A stretch of DNA of 7,550 nucleotides from the NCBI GenBank assembly GCA_031258375.1, contig JAIRMX010000087.1, positions 1 through 7,550 on the forward strand, given 5' to 3'. The notes under the pieces were generated by a model. That model was not told the origin of the DNA, ran no database searches, and was given only the letters and a program-made list of their open reading frames with translations. Origin of the DNA: Elusimicrobiota bacterium. Lineage in GTDB: Bacteria; Elusimicrobiota; Elusimicrobia; Elusimicrobiales; Elusimicrobiaceae. Position numbers and translations under genes: made by a program. Below are positions 1 through 6,301 of the stretch, piece after piece (position 1 is the first letter of the stretch; each line of letters begins with the position of its first letter).

Positions 1-1
1 G

Positions 2-529
2 CAATGGTCCAGCGCTACCACCGATTTAAATTCAAATGCCGTATACATAATGGAAAACTATTCTTTTAAGGGCAATTTTGTGCACGAGCTTTCGCACATT
101 TATTACGACGGATTTTTTAAGCCGACGCTATCGCCGCTCTGGATGAGCGAAGGTTTTGCCGTTAAAATGCAAACCGCCGTGCAGACGGAACGGGAAAACA
201 GCTGGCTTTTGAGGGAAAAGGAAGCGTTCAAAAATGGCAATTATATAACTTTTAACGAGTTTTTAAATGCGCAGAATTTAAGCAATTACAGCAGGAAAGA
301 CGCGACTACATGGTATGCGCAGGCTTACAGCGTCATTGATTATCTTTTGCAAAATAAAACGCGCGACGAGTTTTATCAATTTTCTAAAAATATAAAAGAA
401 GGCATGTCTCTTGCCAAAGCCATGTACAGAGCTTATGGAATGCCTTTCAATACGACTAAAGCCCTTGAATATGCGTGGCAGGCGGATTTGCAGAAAGATA
501 TGTATAAGCAGCCTCAGGGGGATAAGTGA
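2..529 (+). CDS. Gluzincin-type zinc metallopeptidase (peptidase MA-like), 5' end outside window
   Basis: The reading frame is open from base 2, so the ATG at 50 is probably internal and the gene begins upstream of the window. The visible protein carries HELSH (bases about 83-97), an HExxH zinc site in which the two His bind zinc and the Glu is catalytic. It is followed about 18 residues later by WMSEGFA, whose Glu is the expected third zinc ligand. This spacing and the EGFA/W context are typical of the peptidase-MA-like gluzincin families, often exported or membrane-anchored proteins. The rest is alpha-helical (aromatic-rich WYAQAYSVIDYLL, then a short basic C-terminus). A signal peptide or membrane anchor cannot be judged because the N-terminus is missing. 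The stop codon overlaps the rsmH start, so the two genes are co-transcribed. The catalytic class is well supported; the substrate is unknown. Confidence 0.8.
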   Translation, partial: QWSSATTDLNSNAVYIMENYSFKGNFVHELSHIYYDGFFKPTLSPLWMSEGFAVKMQTAVQTERENSWLLREKEAFKNGNYITFNEFLNAQNLSNYSRKDATTWYAQAYSVIDYLLQNKTRDEFYQFSKNIKEGMSLAKAMYRAYGMPFNTTKALEYAWQADLQKDMYKQPQGDK

Positions 530-1407
530 GCGTTTGGCGGCATGAGCCGATTCTGGCCGAGAGGATTGCCGATGAATTATTGTTAAATAACGACGGCGTT
601 TATCTTGACGCTACTTTAGGTCTCGGAGGACACAGCGGTTTTTTTCTGAAAAGATTGTCCGCCGCCGCGCGCGTTATCGGGCTTGATAAAGATGTTTCGG
701 CCGTTAATATGGCTTTGAAAAATATTTCCGACGCAAGATTAACCGCTTTCGTTTGTAGTTATCTTGAAGCTCCTAAAATTATGGAACGTTTAAATATATC
801 CAGTTTTGATGGAGCCGTTTTTGATTTAGGTTTGAGTTCTTATCAGCTTGACGACGCTTCACGCGGTTTTAGTTTTCTGCGCGAAGGTCCGCTTGATATG
901 CGTTTTAATAATAATGAAGGCATAAGCGCGGCGGATATAATTAACGAATGGCCTGCCGATAAAATTGAAGAAATTTTGCTCAAATACGGCGAGGAGCTTT
1001 ATGCGAATAAAATCGCGCTCGCCGTTTACGGCGCGCGCCGCGCCCGCAAAATAAAAACGACGCGTCAGCTTGCTGAAATTATAGAGAAAATTTGCCCGCA
1101 TGCGGGCAAAATTCATCCGTCCACAAAAACTTTTCAGGCGTTGAGAATAGCCGTAAACAATGAACTTGCCGAAGTCGAACTTTTGGCTCGAATGCTGCCG
1201 AAAATACTTTTGCCAAAAGCTCGGGCTGCCGTTTTAACTTTTCACTCGCTGGAAGACAGGATAATAAAACGCGCTTTCAAAGAACTTGTTTCCTCCGACG
1301 ATTGGCGGCTTGTGAATAAAAAAGTCATAGAGCCGAGCAGAGAGGAAATAATCTCAAACCACCGCGCCAGAAGCGCCAAACTCAGAATTATAGAACGTAA
1401 AATATGA
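526..1407 (+). CDS. rsmH: 16S rRNA (cytosine(1402)-N4)-methyltransferase RsmH
   Basis: RsmH (formerly MraW) uses S-adenosylmethionine to methylate N4 of C1402 in the ribosomal P site and acts in the cytoplasm on 30S subunits. The 293-residue product has the family signatures in order: N-terminal HEPIL; SAM-binding LDATLGLGGHS (residues 27-37); FDLGLSSYQLDDASRGFSF (about 99-117) followed by GPLDMRF; TFQALRIAVNNEL (about 202-214); and FHSLEDRIIKRAF (239-251). The length is slightly below the roughly 310 residues common in the family. The start is GTG at 526, with AGGGGG at 516-521 as a strong Shine-Dalgarno site. It overlaps the upstream peptidase gene by GTGA, so translation is probably coupled. 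Unusually, none of the dcw cluster partners (mraZ upstream, ftsL/ftsI downstream) lie beside it here. A long AT-rich non-coding stretch follows the stop. Confidence 0.96.
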   Translation: MSVWRHEPILAERIADELLLNNDGVYLDATLGLGGHSGFFLKRLSAAARVIGLDKDVSAVNMALKNISDARLTAFVCSYLEAPKIMERLNISSFDGAVFDLGLSSYQLDDASRGFSFLREGPLDMRFNNNEGISAADIINEWPADKIEEILLKYGEELYANKIALAVYGARRARKIKTTRQLAEIIEKICPHAGKIHPSTKTFQALRIAVNNELAEVELLARMLPKILLPKARAAVLTFHSLEDRIIKRAFKELVSSDDWRLVNKKVIEPSREEIISNHRARSAKLRIIERKI

Positions 1408-1733
1408 TATGCTTTGTTCGATATTGTTGCATAGGCGATTTTTGCTTTATCAACTGAAGTGGTAATTAAAGCTAAAATTCATTATAATAAATTTTTAAAA
1501 TACAGAGAAATAGATAATGTATAAAATTCAGAAGTTCAACGTAACGGCTAATAAATATCCCTAAGGATTTTTTGTTTTAAAAAAATCTTTTAAATCTTTT
1601 CTAAAAAATTACGCAGTCACAAAGCTAATCGGAAATTAATTTATGGACATACAGATACTCTTTTCCTGAAAGAGCTATAAATGTAAGTCTCTATATTACT
1701 TTAAATTGAATATCGTTATAATATAAAATATTT

Positions 1734-1762
1734 GCCTATTATGTTAATTTGATTTAATAGGC
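1734..1762. repeat. Small perfect inverted repeat
   Basis: GCCTATTA at 1734-1741 is perfectly complementary to TAATAGGC at 1755-1762, with a 13-base loop. It abuts the larger inverted-repeat element. Its right arm (ATAGGC) could instead pair with CCTAT just after that element (1873-1877), so two mutually exclusive foldings are possible. The stem is short and AT-rich, so it may be chance. Confidence 0.4.
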
Positions 1763-1874
1763 GGCAGTGCTAAATAGCATACATAGAACGCATTAATTTT
1801 CTTGGTTTTTAAATACGAGCATAATCTTAAACCTCAGGATTTGTTGTCTTAATGTATGCTATTTTAGCACTGCC
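1763..1874. repeat. 112-base element bounded by ~22-bp inverted repeats (MITE-like or large hairpin)
   Basis: The left arm begins GGCAGTGCTAAATAGC at 1763 and runs to 1784. The right arm at 1852-1874 is its reverse complement with a single extra base (AAAA against AAA). The arms extend outward a few more base pairs (ATAGG/CCTAT) across a two-base bulge. The roughly 67-base interior is AT-rich and non-coding. Two near-perfect 22-base arms are far beyond chance in this composition. Known explanations are a miniature inverted-repeat transposable element, remnants of the two ends of a deleted insertion sequence, or a transcribed stem-loop. I see no clear target-site duplication in the immediate flanks (TAATAGGC on the left, CTATCTTG on the right). 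Confidence 0.7.
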
Positions 1875-2062
1875 CTATCTTGCGTTGAATTGTCTTTTTT
1901 TATTCAATAATGATAAAATTATAATAATATTGTAATAAATTAATAAATTTGCAATATATATAGAAATTATTATTCTTGGATATTTATGAGCAGGGGTATA
2001 AATAAGTCGAATTTATATTAAGTTTGACTTGCTAAAAATAAATTTTGCGGAAGAAGATAATT

Positions 2063-2614
2063 ATGAAAATATTAAAAGACGGATCTATGGCTTTTTACCG
2101 CTCAAGATGGCGATATTTTTTTAGCACTACCGCGCTCGTTGTATGTGGTCTTTTTATCTATTTTCTTTTAATTAAGGAAGGAGTGTCGGATACTAGGACT
2201 TTCGCGCTGTATTTTGTCTTTTGCAATATAATATTTTCATTTGCCGTCTTCTATTTTATACATTTTCTCGGGATAAAACATTATTTAAAACTTAACGACG
2301 ATTATATAGAAATTAAATCTCTTCCTCCAGTATTGTGGGAAGACATATATGAAATTTATGTGGAGGACAGAAATGTTGGAAGCAGCAAGAATAGAAGAAT
2401 TCATCAGTTTTTGTGTTTTATGCTTCGAGATATAAATTTCTATAAGCACAAACTTTCGTTTTTTCAAAAAATTTCTGTTAAGCTCGGCAAAAATATATTT
2501 GCTGTAGATATGGATTTATTACCAAAAAAAGACCAAGATACTTTATGGTTAGAGGTAAACCGCAGGATAAGAAAGGCCGATGTGGGATTAAATGCTAAAT
2601 TTAACCGAAATTAA
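2063..2614 (+). CDS. Two-helix inner-membrane protein with PH-like cytoplasmic tail
   Basis: The 183-residue product starts with a short basic segment, has two hydrophobic helices (about 18-37 and 46-69) forming a hairpin in the inner membrane, then a soluble domain of about 110 residues rich in beta-type strands. The tail contains YIEIKSLPPVLWEDIYEIYVED and ends with an amphipathic helix (LWLEVNRRIRKA). This two-helix plus W-x-D-I layout resembles small PH-like membrane proteins of the STM3941 type; that is inferred from architecture and not proven. The start chosen is ATG 2063 because GGAAGAAG (2049-2056) sits six bases upstream. An in-frame TTG at 2045 has no ribosome site. The gene is more AT-rich than its neighbours, suggesting weaker selection or later acquisition. 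It ends 24 bases before proS and may be co-transcribed with it. Function unknown. Confidence 0.75.
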   Translation: MKILKDGSMAFYRSRWRYFFSTTALVVCGLFIYFLLIKEGVSDTRTFALYFVFCNIIFSFAVFYFIHFLGIKHYLKLNDDYIEIKSLPPVLWEDIYEIYVEDRNVGSSKNRRIHQFLCFMLRDINFYKHKLSFFQKISVKLGKNIFAVDMDLLPKKDQDTLWLEVNRRIRKADVGLNAKFNRN

Positions 2615-2638
2615 TATTATAATTAAGGAAGTAGAAAA

Positions 2639-4366
2639 ATGAAACTATCTCAATATTATATACCGACTTTGAAAGAAGCGCCGAAAGACGCTGATATAAT
2701 TTCGGCAAAACTTATGACGCGAGCCGGCTTAATCCGCAAGACGGCGAGCGGCATTTACGAATGGCTGCCTTTGGGGCTGCGCGTGCTTAAAAAGATAGAG
2801 AATATTATACGCGAAGAGTTAGATAGAGCCGGCTGCAATGAAGTTTGGCTGCCTGTTGTCCAGCCGCAGGAACTTTGGGAAGAAAGCGGCAGGTGGACTT
2901 ATTACGGCAAAGAATTGCTCCGTTTTAAAGACCGCAAAGGCGCGGGTTTTTGCCTTGCCCCTACGGCGGAAGAAGTTATAACAAAACTCGTTTCCAAAGA
3001 CGTAAGTTCTTATAAACAGCTTCCTTTATGTTTATATCAATTCGGCACTAAGTTTCGCGATGAAATACGCCCGCGTTTTGGCGTAATGCGCGCGCGGGAA
3101 TTTTATATGAAGGACGCTTATTCCTTCGCCGCGGACGAGCAAAGCGCAAACGAATGGTATCAGCGAGTTTACGACGCTTACGTTGAAATTTTTACGCGTT
3201 TTGGTTTTAAATTTAAAGCGGTAGAGGCCGACACTGGCGCCATAGGCGGCAATTTCTCGCATGAATTTATGGTTTTGGCGCAAACCGGAGAAAATGAAAT
3301 TTCCGTCTGCCCAAAATGCGGATACAGCGCAAACACCGAAAAAACGGAAATCAAAGCACCAAGCGCGGCGGAGCAACAAGGCTTGCGGGAAATTGAAGAA
3401 GTTTCCACGCCTAATATGCGCACTATTGCCGAGCTTGCAAACTTTTTAAATCGGCCGCAGGAAAATTTTATAAAAATGCTTATTTATAAAGCGGACGATA
3501 AACCCGTTGCGGTTTTAATGCGCGGCGAAGACGAGCTTAATGAAATCAAACTGCGTAAATTTTTGAGCGCAAACGAAGTAGAAAAAGCCGACGCGGAACT
3601 TTACGCAAAAATCGCTTCTTCGGATTTAGGTTTTGCCGGGCCTGTCGGGTTTAAACAAAAAAATCCAAACGTAAAATTACTCGCGGATAATTATATAAAA
3701 ACAATAGTAAACGGCGTTGCCGGCGCAAACAAACTTGATACCCATTTATTAAACGTGAACTTTGAACGCGATTTTACACCCGACGCTTACGGCGATTTTA
3801 AACTTGCTTCCAAAGGCGACGCTTGCCCTCATTGCGGCGCAAAATTTGATTTTATCCGAGGCATAGAAGTAGGCCATACTTTTAAACTCGGCACAAAATA
3901 TTCCGCCGCTATGAACGCAAATTTCCTTGACGAAAAACAAGAGAACAAGCCTATGATTATGGGCTGCTACGGTATCGGCGTAAGCCGCGTGCTTGCGGCC
4001 GCGATTGAACAATCTCACGACGATAACGGCATAATATGGCCTGAGGCGATTTCGCCTTTTGACATTTGCTTGATTGCTTTAGACGGCGAGGGAGAAGTAA
4101 AGAAAAAATCGGACGAAGTTTACCAGCGGCTCAGCGAGCTTGGCTACAGCGTGCTTTATGACGACAGGGACGAGCGGCCGGGCAGTAAATTTAAAGATGC
4201 GGATTTAGTAGGCATTCCTCATCGTTTGGTTGTAGGTAAAAAATTGCTTCCGGAAGGCAAACTGGAATATAAATCGCGTTATGCAGCAAAAGCGGATTTC
4301 TGGACTTTTGCCGAACTGGAAGAGAAGTTAAAAAAGACGGCGGTAAATATTTCAAATGCGAGGTAG
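2639..4366 (+). CDS. proS: Prolyl-tRNA synthetase, bacterial type with editing insertion
   Basis: ProRS is a cytoplasmic class II enzyme that charges tRNA-Pro with proline. The 575 residues match the usual bacterial length (about 570). Motif 1 lies around ASGIYEWLPLGLRVL (residues about 36-50), motif 2 around FRDEIRPRFGVMRAREF (139 onward, followed by YMKDAYSF), and motif 3 at GCYGIGVSRVLAAAIEQ (442 onward). Between motifs 2 and 3 lies the INS editing domain (about 225-405), with the YbaK-like segment RGEDELNEIKL that hydrolyses Ala-tRNA-Pro. It is followed by RGIEVGHTFKLGTKYS. The C-terminal anticodon-binding domain holds DERPGSKFKDADLVGIPHRLVVG. CPKCG (C224, C227) and CPHCG (C396, C399) bracket the INS domain and could bind a metal. 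The start is ATG with AAGGAAG at 2625-2631, seven bases upstream. The stop is three bases from the next gene. Confidence 0.97.
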   Translation: MKLSQYYIPTLKEAPKDADIISAKLMTRAGLIRKTASGIYEWLPLGLRVLKKIENIIREELDRAGCNEVWLPVVQPQELWEESGRWTYYGKELLRFKDRKGAGFCLAPTAEEVITKLVSKDVSSYKQLPLCLYQFGTKFRDEIRPRFGVMRAREFYMKDAYSFAADEQSANEWYQRVYDAYVEIFTRFGFKFKAVEADTGAIGGNFSHEFMVLAQTGENEISVCPKCGYSANTEKTEIKAPSAAEQQGLREIEEVSTPNMRTIAELANFLNRPQENFIKMLIYKADDKPVAVLMRGEDELNEIKLRKFLSANEVEKADAELYAKIASSDLGFAGPVGFKQKNPNVKLLADNYIKTIVNGVAGANKLDTHLLNVNFERDFTPDAYGDFKLASKGDACPHCGAKFDFIRGIEVGHTFKLGTKYSAAMNANFLDEKQENKPMIMGCYGIGVSRVLAAAIEQSHDDNGIIWPEAISPFDICLIALDGEGEVKKKSDEVYQRLSELGYSVLYDDRDERPGSKFKDADLVGIPHRLVVGKKLLPEGKLEYKSRYAAKADFWTFAELEEKLKKTAVNISNAR

Positions 4367-4369
4367 TTT

Positions 4370-4945
4370 ATGAAGAAAATAATATTGTTAAGCGCACTTT
4401 TTACATTGGCTTTCGTTTTAGCGGCGCAGGCCAAAAAAACAAATAATGCGAAATTGTTCTTTGACAATTTAAAAAAGCACTGCGGCAATGCTTACGAAGG
4501 CGCGGCCACGGCAGGCGGGGAAGATCCCTCTTTTGCGGGAAAAACTCTTGTAATGCACGTGCGCTCCTGCGGCAAAAACGAAATACGCATTCCGTTCTTT
4601 GTCGGCGAAAACAGGTCAAGAACTTGGGTGTTCACGCTAAAGGGCGATCGCATTTTATTAAAACACGATCACAGGCATGAGGACGGCTCTTCCGATAAAG
4701 TGACTATGTACGGCGGGCTGACTTCAAATAACGGAACGCCTAATTTGCAAGTATTCCCCGCCGATCAGGAAACTGCCGATTTGATAAATTACGCCGTGCC
4801 AAACGTATGGTGGGTGACAACAGACGATAATGCTTTTACGTATAATCTGCGCCGCGTTGGCACGGAAAGGCTCTTTACCGTAAAGTTTGATTACGACAAA
4901 AAGATTTCTTCTCCTATGCCGGCTCCTTGGGGCGCGAAAGAATAA
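4370..4945 (+). CDS. Small secreted protein with HDHRHED motif, function unknown
   Basis: The 191-residue product has a clear Sec signal peptide: KK, a hydrophobic core to about residue 19, and AQA at 19-21 with cleavage expected before K22. The mature protein of about 170 residues has two early cysteines (C38 in HCGNAY, C67 in HVRSCG) suited to a disulfide in the periplasm or outside. Its most striking segment runs from IRIPFFVGENRSRTW (72-86) to LLKHDHRHEDGSSDKVT (96-112). The His/Asp cluster HDHRHED could bind a metal or act catalytically. It then has FPADQET and a beta-rich end. I recognise the pattern as that of a conserved hypothetical secreted family, without a known reaction. The ATG lies three bases after the proS stop, with its Shine-Dalgarno GAGG (4360-4363) inside the end of proS, so it is translated from the proS transcript. 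Confidence 0.85.
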   Translation: MKKIILLSALFTLAFVLAAQAKKTNNAKLFFDNLKKHCGNAYEGAATAGGEDPSFAGKTLVMHVRSCGKNEIRIPFFVGENRSRTWVFTLKGDRILLKHDHRHEDGSSDKVTMYGGLTSNNGTPNLQVFPADQETADLINYAVPNVWWVTTDDNAFTYNLRRVGTERLFTVKFDYDKKISSPMPAPWGAKE

Positions 4946-5051
4946 TATTGAAAATAGCTGGGTGATATTCAAGATTTCTTGTATAAAATCCGCTTACGAG
5001 AGGATACGTTCTGACCGTCGGCAAGCCCTTTGGTGAGAGCTAAGAATTTTA

Positions 5052-5089
5052 AAACCGCGATTCTGTACTAAGGGAGCAAACTGCGGTTT
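5052..5089 (+). terminator. Weak stem-loop with U-rich tail
   Basis: AAACCGC (5052-5058) pairs with GCGGTTT (5083-5089) around a 24-base loop and is followed by CTCTTTAATTT. The stem is only seven pairs, so it could be a weak terminator for the secreted-protein gene or part of a structured RNA. Confidence 0.3.
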
Positions 5090-5130
5090 CTCTTTAATTT
5101 CCAAATTTAAATCTAACTGTTCTAGTTTAA

Positions 5131-5164
5131 TGAAACTCCCCGTGCTTCAGCACGGGGAGTTTCA
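5131..5164. terminator. Perfect 15-bp hairpin between convergent genes, likely bidirectional terminator
   Basis: TGAAACTCCCCGTGC (5131-5145) pairs perfectly with 5150-5164 around a TTCA loop. It sits between the stop of the + strand secreted-protein gene and the stop of rnhB on the - strand, 21 bases beyond the latter, so it probably ends transcription from both sides. A proper U-run is missing on both strands. That weakens a pure intrinsic-terminator reading and leaves room for the transposon-end interpretation. Confidence 0.6.
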
Positions 5165-5185
5165 CTCTCATTAAAAGATTATAAA

Positions 5186-5827
5186 TTATTTATTATAGAA
5201 CAAACCGCCGCATATTGAACTTATAGGCTCAAAGGTTTTGCGGTGTTCCGCGCAAGGACCGTGCGTTTTAACGGCTTCTATATGCTGTTTTGTGCCGTAG
5301 CCTTTATGCCCGCAAAAGCCGTACTGCGGAAAAATTTTATTTATAATTTCCATATAATTATCCCGGGATACTTTTGCCAAAATGCTTGCCGCGGCTATCG
5401 AAAGCGAAAGCGCGTCCCCGCCTATAACCGTTTTTTGTTTGTGTTTTATATCCGGAATTTCGCGATTGCCGTCAACAAGCGCAAATATATTTTGGCCGTC
5501 AAATTTGGCCAGCGCGCGGCGCATAGCAATAAACGTCGCCTGCAGAATATTTATTTTATCTATTTCTTCGCAAGCCGCAAAACCGAGGCAGTAAGTGATT
5601 GGCAGTTTAATAAGCGCGTTATAAAGTTTTTGACGTTTTGCGGGCGCGAGTTTTTTGCTGTCGTTTATTTGCGAAATTATTTCATTTCCGTAAAGATCCG
5701 TAGGGATATAACACGCGGCCGCAGTTACGGGACCTGCCAAAGGCCCTCGCCCGGCTTCGTCTATGCCGACAAGCAATAAATCCGGCGCGGCGGTTTGCAC
5801 AGTTCTGTCAAATTCGGCCAAAGTCAT
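5186..5827 (-). CDS. rnhB: Ribonuclease HII
   Basis: RNase HII cuts RNA in RNA-DNA hybrids and removes single misincorporated ribonucleotides from DNA. The 213-residue protein shows the family motifs: GIDEAGRGPLAGPV (21-34) with acidic D23 and E24; NDSKKL (55-60); VDGN with D119; GGDALSLSIAAASILAKVSRD (136-156); and the C-terminal GHKGYGTKQH and HGPCAEHRKTFEP. D23, E24, D119 and D138 are the expected metal-binding acidic set, with D138 assigned by spacing. It is the last gene of the gmhA-rpiB-rnhB unit, 17 bases after rpiB. No strong Shine-Dalgarno site precedes the ATG, so translation probably depends on coupling to rpiB. Confidence 0.96.
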   Translation of the reverse strand: MTLAEFDRTVQTAAPDLLLVGIDEAGRGPLAGPVTAAACYIPTDLYGNEIISQINDSKKLAPAKRQKLYNALIKLPITYCLGFAACEEIDKINILQATFIAMRRALAKFDGQNIFALVDGNREIPDIKHKQKTVIGGDALSLSIAAASILAKVSRDNYMEIINKIFPQYGFCGHKGYGTKQHIEAVKTHGPCAEHRKTFEPISSICGGLFYNK

Positions 5828-5844
5828 AATCTGGTTTAAAATGC

Positions 5845-6300
5845 TTATTTAAAATTTGCGGATTCTATCGCTTTAATTTTTGAAGACCTGCGTTCAAAAC
5901 GCTCTTCGCCCTTTAAAAAGCTTGCATTTAAAAAAGCTTCCACAAGTTGCGGGGTAAGTTTATGGTCGACAACTTTTCCGCCGATACAAAGAATATTCAT
6001 ATCGTTATGCTCAATGCCCTGAGCCGCGCTGTAAACGTCGTGCGCGATTGAAGCGCGCGCGCCTTTAACCTTATTTGCGACAATGCACATACCTATGCCG
6101 CTGCCGCAAGCTAAAATCCCGCGTTGAGCTTTGCCGGAAGCGACAAGCTCTGCGGCTTTTAGGGCATAATCCGGATAGTCTACGGAGCTGCAATCGTTTG
6201 TTCCCAAATCCAGAACTTCGTGGCCAAGCCGTTTTGCTTCCTTAACGATAATTTCTTTTGCCGTAAAACCGGCATGGTCGCTTGCTACCGCTACTATCAT
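5845..6300 (-). CDS. rpiB: Ribose-5-phosphate isomerase B (RpiB/LacAB family)
   Basis: RpiB interconverts ribulose 5-phosphate and ribose 5-phosphate in the non-oxidative pentose phosphate pathway. The 151-residue protein begins MIVAVASDHAGF. It carries the phosphate/substrate loop ASDHAG (6-11), DLGT (31-34), DYPDYA (41-46), and the catalytic segment GILACGSGIGMCIVANK with C65 as the likely general base and H98 in EHNDMN as the ring-opening residue. R82 in GARAS and the HDVYSA motif also fit the family. The start is placed at ATG 6300-6298 because AAGGAG lies seven bases upstream. A TTG at 6321 in the same frame would put that Shine-Dalgarno site inside the gene and add a seven-residue tail unlike the family. 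One base separates it from the gmhA stop (TAATATG), implying tight coupling. Ribose-5-P and xylulose-5-P from this step give sedoheptulose-7-P, the substrate of GmhA. Confidence 0.95.
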   Translation of the reverse strand: MIVAVASDHAGFTAKEIIVKEAKRLGHEVLDLGTNDCSSVDYPDYALKAAELVASGKAQRGILACGSGIGMCIVANKVKGARASIAHDVYSAAQGIEHNDMNILCIGGKVVDHKLTPQLVEAFLNASFLKGEERFERRSSKIKAIESANFK

Positions 6301-6301
6301 A

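Larger units (their letters stand above)
1408..2062. other. AT-rich intergenic region with inverted-repeat element, no gene seen
   Basis: About 650 bases are much more AT-rich than the flanking genes and have stops in all frames. The only ATG-led frames are tiny (for example 14 codons from 1517) and lack a convincing Shine-Dalgarno site. A weak, nearly all-AT hairpin at 1566-1587 followed by T-rich sequence might end rsmH transcription. The notable content is the inverted-repeat element at 1763-1874 and a small hairpin just before it. A possible promoter for the next gene is TATAAA at 1997-2002 with a poor -35 (TTGGAT, 1976-1981, 15-base spacer), which I rate low. The region may be a decayed gene or insertion scar; nothing recognisable survives. 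Confidence 0.55.
4946..5180 (+). mobile_element. Possible remnant of an IS200/IS605 (TnpB-type) right end
   Basis: This convergent intergenic region is not typical AT-rich spacer. It contains a GC-richer tract (about 4990-5095), then AT-rich sequence, then a strong hairpin followed by TTCACTCTCATTA. IS200/IS605 elements typically end with such a subterminal hairpin downstream of tnpB, where the guide (omega) RNA is encoded. On the + strand the frame 5037-5174 is open and reads pieces such as KGANCGFSLIS and MKLPVLQHGE, which look to me like the variable tails of OrfB/TnpB proteins. This is pattern memory, not a search result. No TnpB catalytic motifs or zinc finger are present, so at most an end fragment remains. 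Alternatives are a structured small RNA or simply terminator sequence. Confidence 0.3.

Noticed and set aside
50..529. ATG at 50 as the start of the peptidase gene
   Set aside because: The frame continues upstream without a stop to the window edge, no Shine-Dalgarno site precedes this ATG, and HELSH would lie only 12 residues from the N-terminus.
859..1116. Minus-strand open frame inside rsmH
   Set aside because: It overlaps conserved rsmH motifs and has no recognisable protein features.
1517..1562. 14-codon ATG frame in the AT-rich gap
   Set aside because: Very short, no Shine-Dalgarno site, no recognisable sequence.
2045..2062. TTG at 2045 as start of the membrane-protein gene
   Set aside because: No ribosome site upstream. 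GGAAGAAG lies at the right distance from ATG 2063 instead.
4990..5095. 6S RNA or a SAM-type riboswitch
   Set aside because: Only short fragments resemble these families. Length, closing stem and core motifs do not fit, and a riboswitch would make little sense between convergent genes.
5243..5779. 178-codon open frame on the + strand across rnhB
   Set aside because: It is antisense to a clear RNase HII gene, has no family motifs, and such long antisense frames come from the codon bias of the real gene.
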